Source: Anseranas semipalmata
Lineage: Eukaryota > Chordata > Aves > Anseriformes > Anseranatidae
NCBI GenBank assembly: GCA_013399115.1
Contig: VXAA01004291.1
Coordinates: forward strand, 461,168 to 525,167
DNA: 64,000 nucleotides
Direction of reading: 5' to 3'
Part shown: positions 47,961-60,185 of the stretch, one piece after another
Layout of the letters: every line of letters begins with the position of its first letter
Position numbering within the stretch: the stretch's first letter is position 1
The notes under the pieces: model-generated
Told to the model about the DNA's origin: nothing
Seen by the model: the letters and a program-made list of their open reading frames with translations, nothing else
Database searches by the model: none
Program-made: the position numbers and the translations under genes

Positions 47961-49989
47961 TTAATGTTAAAAACAGTGAGTGGAAAGTGACAGTTTCCTA
48001 GAATTGGAGCATTTCCTTAAAACTCAAACAAGAGAATTTGAATCTTAGTTTTCAATTTTTCCTTCTAAGTATTCCTTTATAAAAGGAATTGTATACTGCT
48101 CTGTATTTCTATCCGATGGTTCCTAATAGATTAGTAGAGTCTGGAAACAAAGTTGTTTTTTTTAACAGTGTTGTAATGCATAAGGAATCTGAGCATTTCT
48201 TTTGCCATTCTTCCTTTTTGGGAACACCAGGAGTAGCTACACTTCTGCAAGGCTGGTTGGGGCTAGGTTGTCCTGGAAAGGGCAGAAAGTGCTGGTACGG
48301 CTGGACCAAAAATAATTTTGTGAGGCAGGAGACAGCGTCATTTTCTCAGGGGTAACAAAGAGTGGAAACCGTCTCGGCAGGCACTCGGCGTGCTGGAATC
48401 GTCAGGAGGATTCTCCTGTGGTGGGGTAAATCCGCAGCTCTCTCCTGGCCGTCCCTGCCTTCCGCCAGGCGAGCCCTGGGGAGGCTCTGGGCATAGGCTT
48501 CACTCAGGAGGGAGGGAAGAAGGGGACAATTTTTTCTAAGCCTGATGGCCTGCACTGGCCTGCTTGGATCCTTCACCTGCCAAGGAAACTTCAGACAAAA
48601 AGTCATACCAACATTGAAAGGTGTGTTCTTTGGACTGCATCTGAATCCCGCTGGACACAGAACTATCAGGACTGGGAAAGGGTCGCTTTTCCGAAGTGAA
48701 AGCTGAGTCACCGGAGGTTTCCTAAAGGTGTCTACTGGGAAAGGCCCTGCAGCTGGAGTGGGAGCTCTCCTTCTGCTGGGAGCGGCGGAGGTGAGAGGCT
48801 GGTGCCCACGCTGAGCAGGGCCCACCTGCTGGGCACTGCAGCCCTGGGGGAAGCTGGGGCTCTCGGAGGGGAGCACGTAATGGGGCCCTGCTTGCTGCTT
48901 CAGGGTCTCACAATACGCTGCCTGTGCTGCAGTAAAACCAAAGCCCTTCTGGTTTCAGGAAACAATGTATTTTCAGTTTGACTTTATTTCTATGCTGGTA
49001 TTCAAATTTAGATGTCTGTAGTTTATGAAAAGTCAGTGCTTTACTATCTACAGGAACAATGCTGTTGAAACCTCCACTCTCAACTGCTAAGTATAAAACA
49101 TTCATTTGGCTATACAGCTTTTAAAAATCTTATCAATGAAGCAAGTGAGACAACTTCCACTGCTGGAGTTAAGCACTTCCACGTGCTTGCTGAATCAGGG
49201 ACCAAGTCATTAGAAAGATCTTTCAGGACTGACTGGAGATCCATAAGAAATTGTCTTGACTTAACCAAGCCCTCCCATTTCTCTTAATCATTACCTCTAC
49301 ATCATCTTTTTTCTTTCACTTCCTTCTTATTCATGCTTAAATGAGAAACATCTGTTTCCATTTTTCACATTGTTCTGTTATGTGAGTAATGATATCAAAC
49401 ATCTTTTTTTCTGCACTGTGAAAGAATAAATTAGTGTTAAGTTTTGTGAAGTGCTTTTAAAACACTAAAGCAAAACATCTGTTTCAGCTGCAGGTCATTA
49501 AGATGAAAAATCCTAGTCTGCGTGCATTGCAAAACTGCCAAAAAGTTTATCAGCCCAAGCACATTTCCTCACCTATCTTTTACTATAACAATTGAAGATG
49601 GCAAAAGGACAGTAAATCTTGTCTTCAGGTATGGAGCAGTTAAAAGTGCTCGCTGCTGTAATCGCCAGCAATAGCTTGTGGTGATGAATCCTGGTCTGCT
49701 GTAGAGGCACCCGGAGGTTGCTCCAGTGTCGTAGACTTCAAGGTGAGAGTCTCCTTGAGAGTCTTTCAGCCAGGTGTGGTGTTGTGCAGGGCTGCCTCAT
49801 CCCCTGTGGGTGCTGGCGTCACTGAACTTCAGCTGAAAATGCCCTCCCTCCCCATTCCATTTAAGATTTGGAGGTTGTTTCCAGGGCAGGTGGCTAAAAT
49901 AAGCTCAATTGGCAAATCTACTGTGCTGGTGAACTGAGATGCTCTTCATGTGCCAAAGCCCAAATGTAGATGTCTGTGTTCCTTTGTTG

Positions 49990-50085
49990 ATAATGATCTC
50001 CTTTGTAAAGCACTTTGAGGTCTAGAGATGAAAAGGCAACAACTACCTTAGAGCTTGGCTATTAATAAATAAAATAATGAATATT
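49990..50085 (+). mobile_element. MIR-like / amniote CORE-SINE tail
   Basis: tttgtaaagcactttgagg then tctagagatgaaaagg and a final ctattaataaataaaata match the order of the common amniote SINE tail (aaagcgctttgagat ... gatgaaaagcgctat ... tattatt). Body not recognisable. Confidence 0.5.
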
Positions 50086-53000
50086 AGAAACAATGAGGGC
50101 ATTCACTGAATTCTGTAGGAAGAACCTGGCCTTTTGGGCAGGTCCTGGCAGGCAGGTAGTAGCTTACTCCCACAAGAGTTTGGGTCCACCCTCGTTTCCC
50201 TATGCCTTTAATTAAAAGGTTCACATCCTTCGTACGTGTAAAGGAGGTGTTCAGCATCTGGCAGGAATGGCCTCCAAAGCTGCAGGGGGCTTTTCCAGCA
50301 TTTTAAGAGGAAATACTTGTTTGTTCTTCCAATCTGCAAAGGCAGCAGCCTGTGCAGCCCTGAGCAATCCTATTGCACTGTGCTCACACGCTCCCTGGAG
50401 CAAATGAATGTGATGGTTTGGGGTCTCTAGCAGCCCTGTGCACTTTTTTTGTAAAAGTGTGCTGGCTCCCATTTCATTTAAACCCCAAGTTTTTGAGACA
50501 GGAGCCTGTATATACTTTGCTGCACTGGATCTGTTCACCTGCAGCTTTCCCCACCCCCAGCATACGAGCATGATTTCCTTTTATGCACTGCTCTGTCACA
50601 GCTTGGCAACTTTCCCAAGACAGTCCATACCAGAAAGGAGAATATGGCTGCTGAGCAGCGTAGACGGGAGAAATGCCTTATGTAACAAATTCGTTTAAAT
50701 ACTATGAAATGTTGAGACGTGAGACATAACTGAAAGCAAAATGCAGCCCTTAATCTCTAGCATGAATTCTTCTGTTTGCCCTCACCATCATCAGCATCTA
50801 TTAGCCACTGACTGTCTCCACTCACGTCTCCATCTTTTTCAAGAAACTGCCTGCGGCAGAATGTACAAACAGCTTGGCAAGCGGTTTTAGGGGCAGGGTT
50901 TTTACTTATTTATTTATTTTCTCCTAATTCTTCATGATCCTCATGAGCATTTCCCCACTAATGTGCCTGTGGCATCATTAGGGGTTTAATGAGAGTGATG
51001 TTGCCTGAATATTACTGTTTTTATAGCTCATTTTGTTTTGACAACTCTTTGGTTTTGTGGCAGTTTATAGTGTGCAGACTTCTCCTTTCTATGCCTGACT
51101 TTAGAATTTGTAGAAATATTTATCACAGAGGTATTGTCATAAAACCTGAAATAATGAATTGTCAACATTCATTATTTTTAAGTGCAATATATGTTCAACA
51201 CTACAGTAGTTTAATGACATCTATTAATTACTTTAGCATATTTCTTTTAACTGAAACACCAGAAGTAGTCCAATAATAGCCACACCTCAGATAGCAGTTA
51301 AGAGCAGTTCTGCAGATGAACAATCCTGTTTGGCTTCTTTTAGCAGCTCCGAAAGACCAGCATGGACTCCACGGGTTGTAGATCACAGTCTTATTTCTCT
51401 TCTTCCTCACATCCAGAATCTCGATCATTTTATGTTGTGCTTGGACAGAACACAAGGCTGCTAAAATTGTAAGTCTTGGATAGATGCATGCAATGTCATT
51501 TTAGCCCCTGAATTTAGTCTGTGTATTGGCTGTGCTGCATCCATTTCTTTGCTGATTAAATTAAATGGATGCAATTTTTGTGAACAGACAAGAGCATAAT
51601 TCTTACTTAGGAATATGCCGTCTTCATCTACCATGTCATATGGATGATCAGTGCTGAGCCATGCATTTAACAGCTGTCTCTATGCAAGGAAAATAGCGAT
51701 ATTTTAACAGACTAACTAATGCCCATTAAGTTCTCACTTCTGTGTTATCTTCCAAGTGAGTTTATCTGGTTTAGGATGCCAGCGCATGTTGTCTTGCTGC
51801 CACAGCAGCAGGATAGACCTAATCCATTCTTCTCTGGCTATGAGCCTTTAAAACAACTAGGCTGCCGTCATGAATTCAGCTTGCTTGCCTTGACTAAGAT
51901 GAGGAGAGTTACTGGGGTAAAGGACAGTGAAGGGTAGTCTTGCTGCTTCCTTGCGTAGTGCGTGTCCTATGCAAGAGTAAAGGGGAGCAAGGTGCACGTC
52001 TCCGCAGCCCCGTTACTGCTCCCACCAGGCTGCAGCATCGCTGCACAACCATCCGGCCTGGGACTGCCCACGGCCGGTGGGTGCTGCAGGCCCCGGAGGT
52101 CTGTGCCTCTGGTCCCAGCGTGGCCACAGCCAGTGGTGCTGCACAGCCCCAGGAGCAGGCGATGCTAACAAAACTGTCATTGTATACATAGCTACTGTTT
52201 CAAATGTTCTTATAGTGGCTTCCAACGTCTCTATTTTTATGTCCTTGTTTATATTTAATAGCAGTTACAGTGGTTAACTGGCTTTATTTTGGAAACCTTG
52301 ACATTTCTCTTGCCAGTACTGAAGCTGTGAAGATCTGAAACAAAGACGTGTCTTTTTACTCTCTTTCTTCTGATAGGTTTTGTCATTTGGCAACTGTTGT
52401 TCTGTTAGACTTTGCAGAATTTGGACAGGATTCTGATCTCCTACAAAGTGACACATGCACTTATTAGAATGCAGGAGCAGGTTTGGGGCCTTCTCTCTGA
52501 TACTTCATGCTGGGTACCGTGCACGAGAAATTAGAGTCTGTTGTTATGTGACCAAACAGCCGCAGGAACTTATAGGGCTTTTAAATATTAGTAAAATGAA
52601 AATCAAAATAATATTCCATAAAGCAGAATGAAAAGGGATCCAGGGCCTCCTTTTGCAAGTCTCCCAGGTTTCAGAAGAGAAGGATTAAATCTGGGCAAAG
52701 CCAGCCCTCATGCACATGTAGTTCCACACAAAAAAAAAAAAAAAAATTGTAATTTCTAAATTAAATGAAACGTGGGACTTGAGATTTTTTTTCGTTCACT
52801 TTGTCAAAGGCATACTTTTGAAAATCGTATGACCTTTGGAAGAAAGGATGACATGGTTAGGGTGGCACAGGGGTTGACATTGATGCATACTACGGTTTAT
52901 ATTAGGTTGTTTTTCCTTTTTGATGCACAGGTAATCACTCATAAGACATTTCCAGATAAGCAGTGGGGAACTCCCCAAGCCATTTAATTTTCCTGCTCCT

Positions 53001-55180
53001 ACTGGGAAATGGAATTTGTTCATTCAGCCTCCCTGCAAGCGGAGTGTCCTCATCCGACTCGGAGCAAAAGAACTGCCAAGCGCAGGGAGGCCAGCTACCC
53101 AGCTATGTCCTTCTGCCTGGTAGAAGTGCTCCTGTGCTACCATTAAGGCTTTATTGCCTGTCCATCATGTGCCCTCTGGGGCTCCCTGGGAGTGCCCCAG
53201 CTAGGATGTTGGGGGGAAATTCCTCAGAAACCTTCTCTGTTCCCCTGCTACCTCCCACGTATGGCCTGGACCATCTCCCCTCCTCAGTGCCTCTCCCTGG
53301 AGCACCCTCGTACCTGCCCAACAGAGCCATATGGCTTGGCACCTGTACGGCAGCTCGGCACCTGTACGCATGCCATACCTGCCCAGACCTGTTCAGCACC
53401 ATCTGGCCGTGCAGCCCTCTGGTCTGCAGTGACATGTCCTCCGCGCCTCCCGGGCCCAGCCTCCTCCACCTGGCCCTGGGCTGCCATCTGCAAGCAGTTT
53501 GGCCGCCTCATAGCCAGTCTTTCCCCACACTTGAGAGGCTGCAGCTACAAGCTGAGCCTTTCTTGCTTCTGTTAAGCCAGAGGAGGAGCAACAACCTTCC
53601 TTCCCAGAAAGAAGTGTGACCCCCTTCTCTGTGTTGTCCGCAAAAAGGAGAGCGCTACAGAGTCTGTTTCTGAAGTGTAGGGCCTGAGTGGGTTGTCCCA
53701 GAATTGACTGAGGCCACAGAGGTGCTGGCTTTCCCAGGGAGGGTGAAGCACAGGTAGGGGTATGGCCTTGATCCGTACTTCATGCTGCTGTTCTTATTCC
53801 TCCTCAGCTATGGACTCAGTATGCTCATGTGGAATGTCCTCAAACATGTCAGGTGCTGCTTGCATGCAGCGACGGGACTAACAGGCAAACTAAGTGTGCC
53901 CAGTGAGTGTTCGAGTGGGAGCCCTGCTCACCCAGCCAGCACGCTGGGCTTGGCTCACCATTTTCTCCATCTAGAACTACCTGGAAGCTCCTACCCTTCT
54001 CGTGCCTTTCCCCACACCCTTGACTGCCCTCAGCATCAGTGGTGGGCTGAGGAGAAATACTGGGAAATACCCAGTGTTCCCGCAGCTGCTTACTTTGAAG
54101 TGACGTCCTTGCTGTCCTAGCAAGTACTGGTGATGTGTGTGTAGGGCCAAACGTGATTTCAACGAGGGTTGCCTGTAGCAATGCAGGCTTGCTCTTGGTG
54201 TGTGAGGGAGCAGCACCTGAGGCATGCTTGGTGCTGTTGTTGGTTGTGGGGGTTATTTTACACTGCATGATAGCTTGATGCTGACTACCTTCCTGTTGGT
54301 GCAGCTGCCTTACCTCTCTCCATGCCTTCGTAGGGCCTCTTGCTCTCCTGCCTAGCATTCCCCAGCCTCAGGAGTGGCAGCTCTTCACAACAGGTTGCTG
54401 CAGTGAGACCAGAAAGGTGGTGATCCATGAGTTTTTCTTATATAAGGGGAGGGATGTGTAGGGTGTGGGTTGCATGTGGTGCAAATCTGCTGATGTCATG
54501 TGAGTACTCAAAAGGCCTTCCATGGAATTCTGCTAGCTTTGTGGGACAGATGTGCCCCTTTTGCTGTGCCATGCAGATGTGCCTAAGAGCTGGAGCCCTC
54601 ACACGGCATGTAGGGGCAGCCCCTGTGCAGCTGCCTTGATTCCCAGCTCCTCTGCATTCAAGGGCTCTTCAACTGGCTGTTCTGCCCAAGCTGGACTTTA
54701 CAGTGACCCTTCTCAGGAGGAACATAAAAGTTCCTGAGCTTTCAACAAAGCTCAAAGAAAGAAAATTCCAAATTTCCTAATTGCCTGGGCTTAGAAATGA
54801 TGGCTCCACGTGCAGAAAGTTCACCATCATTTCCAGCCCTGCCCTCTTGCTAGCATCAGGGACCAGCCCCCTGAACTTCTGTGGAGTGCTGTGATCTATT
54901 GGTGAGTCCTATGCAGGAAAAGCAGTACATCCTCTCAGATGGCATTTTCAGCCTGCTGGAGAGCCGCTTGATCAACACAAACTTGGTCAGGCATTACTAG
55001 TTTTCCCCAGCCTACCACTTGAAACTCCTGAAAGGACAGGCTGTCATCGTTCCCCAAAGCCCTTGCTGACCACAGCTGCGTACTGCACTGCCCTGTTGCA
55101 GTACGGGAGTGCTGCGTGCCTCGCGCTACTGCTCGTCTTCCTCAGGCCTGGGAGTTAAATTCAGTCAGCTCCTGCTCGCC
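50086..55180. other. Non-coding stretch, no gene seen
   Basis: Contains (TTTA)n at about 50,905-50,920 and an A tract at 52,729-52,746. A GC-rich part (51,940-52,170 and 53,020-54,700) has overlapping ORFs open on both strands. The longest, 218 codons at 52,963-53,619, has no recognised domain. Confidence 0.5.
52729..52746 (+). repeat. Poly(A) tract
   Basis: About 18 consecutive A bases after gttccacac. Might be a retrotransposon tail, but no element body or flanking duplication was recognised. Confidence 0.7.
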
Positions 55181-55189
55181 ACTATCTAA

Positions 55190-56250
55190 GAATAAAATGA
55201 GCTCTCAATATGTAATTATTTCTTTATAAAGGCTGAGATAAACTGTAACAAATGAATGATGGAGGTGATCATATACAATTCATACTTAGTGAGTACCCAT
55301 TGTCTTAAATTAATCCTAATAAACACTGTTTTCCCCAGCATGTGCCATTTTAACAGTCACTGTGGAAAGCTGTGCTTCCTAATGTACTATCACAAATGTG
55401 ATAACACCGTCCTCTTTTAGAATGCGTAATTGGTAAAATGTGACAAAAACAAGGTTATTGCTTATTCATAAATGGGATACTTTTAAAAGTACTCTCAGTC
55501 TTACATTGATTGGGTTAAATGACTTGCTGATTAAGACATCTACATGAAATTTTAAACCATCGTTACCTCATTGGCTCTTGTAATGATTCAAAATCAGGAT
55601 ACTCTCGAGCAGAGCAAGTAAAAAGAGTTCGCCTGTTTTAAAGCAGAATATGAACATTGTAACTCAAAGCTGAAGGTGTATTTGAATGACCATTCACACG
55701 TAATTTCTTATGGAAGAATTTTAATATGCTTGGGATGGAATTAGAGAGAGACATTGATACATTAGTAGAGAGATTTCAGAGATTCCTGAGAGCATTTAGA
55801 CATAGGTTCTTTTGCTGAAATTCCCACAATGGAACTACTCTGCTGACTATTCTACTGTTACAGGTAACCCATTTTTACTCTGTGAATTGTCTGCATGGTC
55901 TAACTAAAAATACACTTAAAAGCCTCACCTGAGTCCGTTTCCTCATGCTGACCTATGAACACATTGTTGGAACCCAGAGCCAAGTGATGTGAATCTGGGT
56001 CAACTTTTAAAAGTGAACGTGGCTGTTCCTCTAAGTTTCTTCATTCTTTTGTCTGAGAAACCTCTACTCAGGTTGTATTCCAAGATACCGTAATAACTAT
56101 TTTACAGTTATTTTAAATATGTAGATTTCTATTAGTAGGAAAATTAGTGCTGGAATTTTCTTTCTTTGAGCCTTGTGGAAAGCTCATTAAAGTCTTTGCA
56201 ACCATTTCACTGAGCTTATAATGAGACGTTTTATGTTCCTATGAGCTTCA
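55190..56250. promoter_or_regulatory. AT-rich low-repeat block, possible conserved non-coding DNA
   Basis: About 1 kb without simple repeats or recognised transposons between GC-rich, ORF-shadowed sequence. It holds many TAAT-type and ttaattaa-like cores. Offered only as a candidate. Confidence 0.2.
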
Positions 56251-59200
56251 TACTAAAAGTAGCAATATTATACTACAAGATCTGCCTGCAAATCCCAAAC
56301 CTAAGACAATATTTCTTGAAAGGGATAATGGCAAGTGAACTGCTGCACAAATAATTCATCTGAGAGTATAGGCAGGATGCAATCTGGAAATACTGGATGA
56401 ACAAGAGAGAAGCAAAAGTTTTAATGTAGCTTTGATACTTCACTGAAGATACTTTCTGGCAGATGAGTGGTAAAGGATGTAGCCAAGCTGAGAAAACTAG
56501 GAGATGCTTCTCCTCTATTTGTATAGAGAGGGACTGACAGGGATGTTGGAAAGAAAAAAGTTGCTGGGTAATAAATCTCTTGTTGTAATAACCCTAGGTT
56601 TTAACTTGCTCTTTCCAGTTTTGAAATTAATGTTATTCTACAAGAAGAAACTTTATATTCCAGTGAACAAACTGAGATGTGAGATACACAAACCTACCAT
56701 GCCATATACTGATTCTGTGCAACCACAGAATCTGATAAATAATTTTTCAGAATTGGATGTTAACTCAGCCTGTCAAAAACTATCACAGTTTTATATATTT
56801 TTCCCTCCTTTTCAGGATTCAATTACAAAGATGTCTGTTTTCATGCCCTGAAGATATATACTTATCTATACAGTACAATATACTCTTAAAAAGCTTTTGT
56901 AGTTTTTTAAGCTTTATCTCTGATGTTAGAAAACTCCACTATATTCATAATTAATTGTCTTGATCAAAACCAAACTCCTTACAATTAAGAAACAAACAGA
57001 AGGTATGGCATATCAAACAGACTTTCTGCTGCTGTGATCTTACCTAAAGACAAAATAAGCTCCTCGGTACTTTCACATTAATAGTAATAGTGTTTTTTTT
57101 TTTGTTTTCTTTACTTTTTCTTTAAATATTATTATGTCTTCATGTTTACAAACCTCTGGAGCTCTACAAACAGACGATAACAAAGATTGACGTAAATGTT
57201 TGTGTCAAGCATAAGGACAAGAGGGTGTATATCCATCTGACTTAATGCAAGAAATCACAATTGCTGATGTAGGAGTTGCAGGGCAGGACAGTAGGAAGCT
57301 GTGGGGAAAAGAAGGCAGTTTGAAATCCTGCCTGGTATGTAGTGACACCCTGGCAATGCCAACGACAACTGAGAGATGCTGTTTGTTTTTCGTTCTTCAA
57401 CATATAGCACTTGCTTCTAAAGGCTACAGCTTCTGGTGAAAATGTCTTCACTTGGATCTTTGTCCTTACTTCTGTCTGGCCAGGTGACTTTGAAGTACAG
57501 AAATGGTGGGGGTCGGCTGCCAAAACCTTTTCCCCCTTGTGAGGGTGTGGCTTTCCCTGTGTGGTGCTACCTGGGTCCCTCACTGGGACATGTAGAAGTC
57601 ACAAATTTGGAGATGGAGCATGGCTAAAAGGGTTACCAACTCCCCACATGAAAATTGCTCAGGACTCCAGTATGTGTCCTAGCCATGGGTGTGACCCTAA
57701 TGGCAGTCCCAGAGGTGGGTGTAGGGAGAGGTGTGGTGTGACACAGCTGGGAGACCAGAACATGGCACCCTACCGGCCTGGTGCAATTTCCTTCTCATCA
57801 GCAACTCTTTGCCACCATAGGGGGTCATGTTGAAGATCAGGCGCGAGGTTGGTAGTGGTAGGAGCTGGATTCTAGTGCCCTGTCCTCTGCAGGGATACAT
57901 TAAGGTTACTAGTGTGACAATTGAGACGAAGAACTTGAAATTACTCTGTCTTCTCTCTGGGTGCTATTTCAGCCCTATAATGTAAACTGAATCATCAGAC
58001 TGAGTTAAGCAGAGCTACGGTAATTTATACCTATTATATCTAGGTCCTTCCCATCATCTGTTGAAGGCCATTTTATTGCCACAGCTTTCTTCCTCTCCCA
58101 CTAAATTATAATTCATCAGCAGACTCAGGAAGAAATTTGTTACAGTTTTGTTGCTCTTAGCATATTTTCTTATATTAATACTTCCTGCGCACGATGCAAA
58201 TGGCAACCCTCCAAGGCAATACATTGTTGTTTTTAAGAAGGTCAGTGCTATAATATATGGTGGTATTTTCCTGCTCTAATCTGCTTTCTTGTGATCTTTG
58301 AATCTATGAGATTTGAGCTCAGTAACTCAGACATGAGAAAAGAGATGTCAGCTCCTCCAGAAGGGAACAAAGATGTAGGATTAAGTATCTCCTTTTTAAT
58401 GTGGGATGAATTAGAATAATGCAAGATAAAAGCAAATAAGCATAAAAAACATGGTTAATTTGGTCTATTGATAATTAATCTAGGATTTGTTAATTAATAA
58501 TGTTTATTGTGGTGGTACCTGAGGAGCAGAGAAGAATGGAGCCTTGTGTGGCAGGCAGACAGTGCTGCCCCAGCAGCTGCTCCTCTCTGATCCATGGCAG
58601 ATAACAATAACACTCCTTAGTGGTGAGACTGGAAACAGGAGGCAACTGTGGGAGGCTGGATACGTAGCTGGTGTCCTTGTGACAAAAGCTGTTTTGTGAT
58701 TGCCAGAGTAGGCTTAGCCAACGGGAGCAGGTCTGAGCAACAGATACTGTATTCTCGTGCTACTGCATATGGACAGAAACCTAGAAACACGAAAACAAAG
58801 TGGCGGTTGTGTTTATTATTTAATGTGGGAACTATTTTCCTAGGTGGGAGATTTGAAACAGTACCACAGTTCTAAAGGCAAATTATAGTGGCAAGTATTA
58901 CTACCTCCCTAGAAAGAGTTTCTATGTATCCCTCTGTTGCAGAGTACTGTGCTTCAGGACTAACCTTACCTTGGGATTACTGTTAAGAGAGTCAAAGGCT
59001 GCAATGGCATTTAACTTTGCCTATACGTTCTTACTGCCCTCTTACTGTTTTCCAGGTAATTCTGCAAGTTTAATTGATACTGACAAAGATGACTAAAATA
59101 TCTTGATTAAAAGCAGAGAATAAATTTATATTATGAATAAAATAGATTTAGTCTTGTCTTTTTCAGACAGAAACAGACAGTCCTCTAATTAACATTGACA

Positions 59201-60100
59201 ACTGTATTTCAAAAGAGCCTGAGAAACAAACAAGCCAAAGGAACATGAATCAACAGCTCAAACAAACAAAAAAGTTGTCATTTTTCCTCTTTCAATTTTT
59301 TACAGTGTTGAAGTAAATCAAACTGCTCCAATTAATTCTGTTATTAATTCTTCTAAATTTTCAGTAGAAATATGCTAATTACTCTTTGTAAAAACAACCA
59401 GTATATTGAGTTCCTAAATTTGTTGATATTGGTGAAATGATATCTGTGTAAGAAAGGCCAAGAAACTGGAAGCATCTCTGTAGGATGAAAAGAAAAACTA
59501 TGTGGCAAGGTGAGCAGTAACACACAGATCTTTCACATGATGTTTCTGGGGCCTTGCTTTTGTAGTTGTGAGGGTCTATGGAAGATATCAATTCAAACTT
59601 TTTAAGTGGAGGTAAGATACTTTATTAAAGCAACCATCTTAGCTAACAACAACAACAAAAAGCATTAGGTCTCAAGTACTCAAAAACTTCTTTACTTTTT
59701 CACTTTATAGTAGTGGATTTAATAAAAGATGCTACTTTTTCCTATAAACACAATTTTTGTCTGAAATTCTGACATCAAGGATCATTCCTATTTTGGAAAT
59801 GTTATGAAAGACAAAATTTTCTACCAAGGGTGACAGTATGAAGATGGGATCAAAGTAGTAAATGGAGAGGGGAAATGGATGGGATTAATGCAATGTATCC
59901 ATTACATGAGTGCATTGCTATTTGAAAATCACAGGCTTAAAGTGTTCTGCAGCTCAAAACCATGTAATCTGATCTTTTCTCTGATTTTGTTTTTGTTCCT
60001 ATGTACAGGGTAAGCACAATATTTTGGTACTGAAAGAAATGTGTCAACTGAAAATGAAATTTTCAGAGTGATTCATATAGTGGCTATATTTCCATGGTGA
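56251..60100. other. Non-coding stretch, no gene seen
   Basis: AT-rich, with a GC-richer part at 57,250-57,850. Homeodomain-type TAATTA/TTAATTAA cores cluster near 58,450-58,520 and 59,180-59,390. No coding or RNA gene recognised. Confidence 0.5.
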
Positions 60101-60104
60101 AGCT

Positions 60105-60185
60105 TTTTGCATAAAGTTAATGAAGTGCTTGGGATCCTAGGGAATAAAAGGTGCTATATAAATGTAAAAAATTATCATTAAAAAG
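60105..60185 (+). mobile_element. MIR-like / amniote CORE-SINE tail
   Basis: gaagtgcttgggatcctag, then ggaataaaaggtgctatat, then aaatgtaaaaaattatcatt follow the amniote SINE tail pattern (gcgctttgggatcct ... aaaggcgctatataaatg ... ttattatt). Better preserved than the copy near 50 kb. Confidence 0.6.

Larger units (their letters stand above)
45801..49980. other. Non-coding stretch, no gene seen
   Basis: Includes a G-quadruplex motif (47,515-47,540), an octamer-containing AT-rich block at about 47,780-47,960 and a GC-rich stretch at 48,350-48,900. ORFs of up to 176 residues (48,346-48,876, minus) have no recognised domain. Confidence 0.5.

Noticed and set aside
48346..48876. 176-codon minus-strand ORF
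   Set aside because: GC-rich sequence, no recognised domain, no splice or promoter context; composition explains it.
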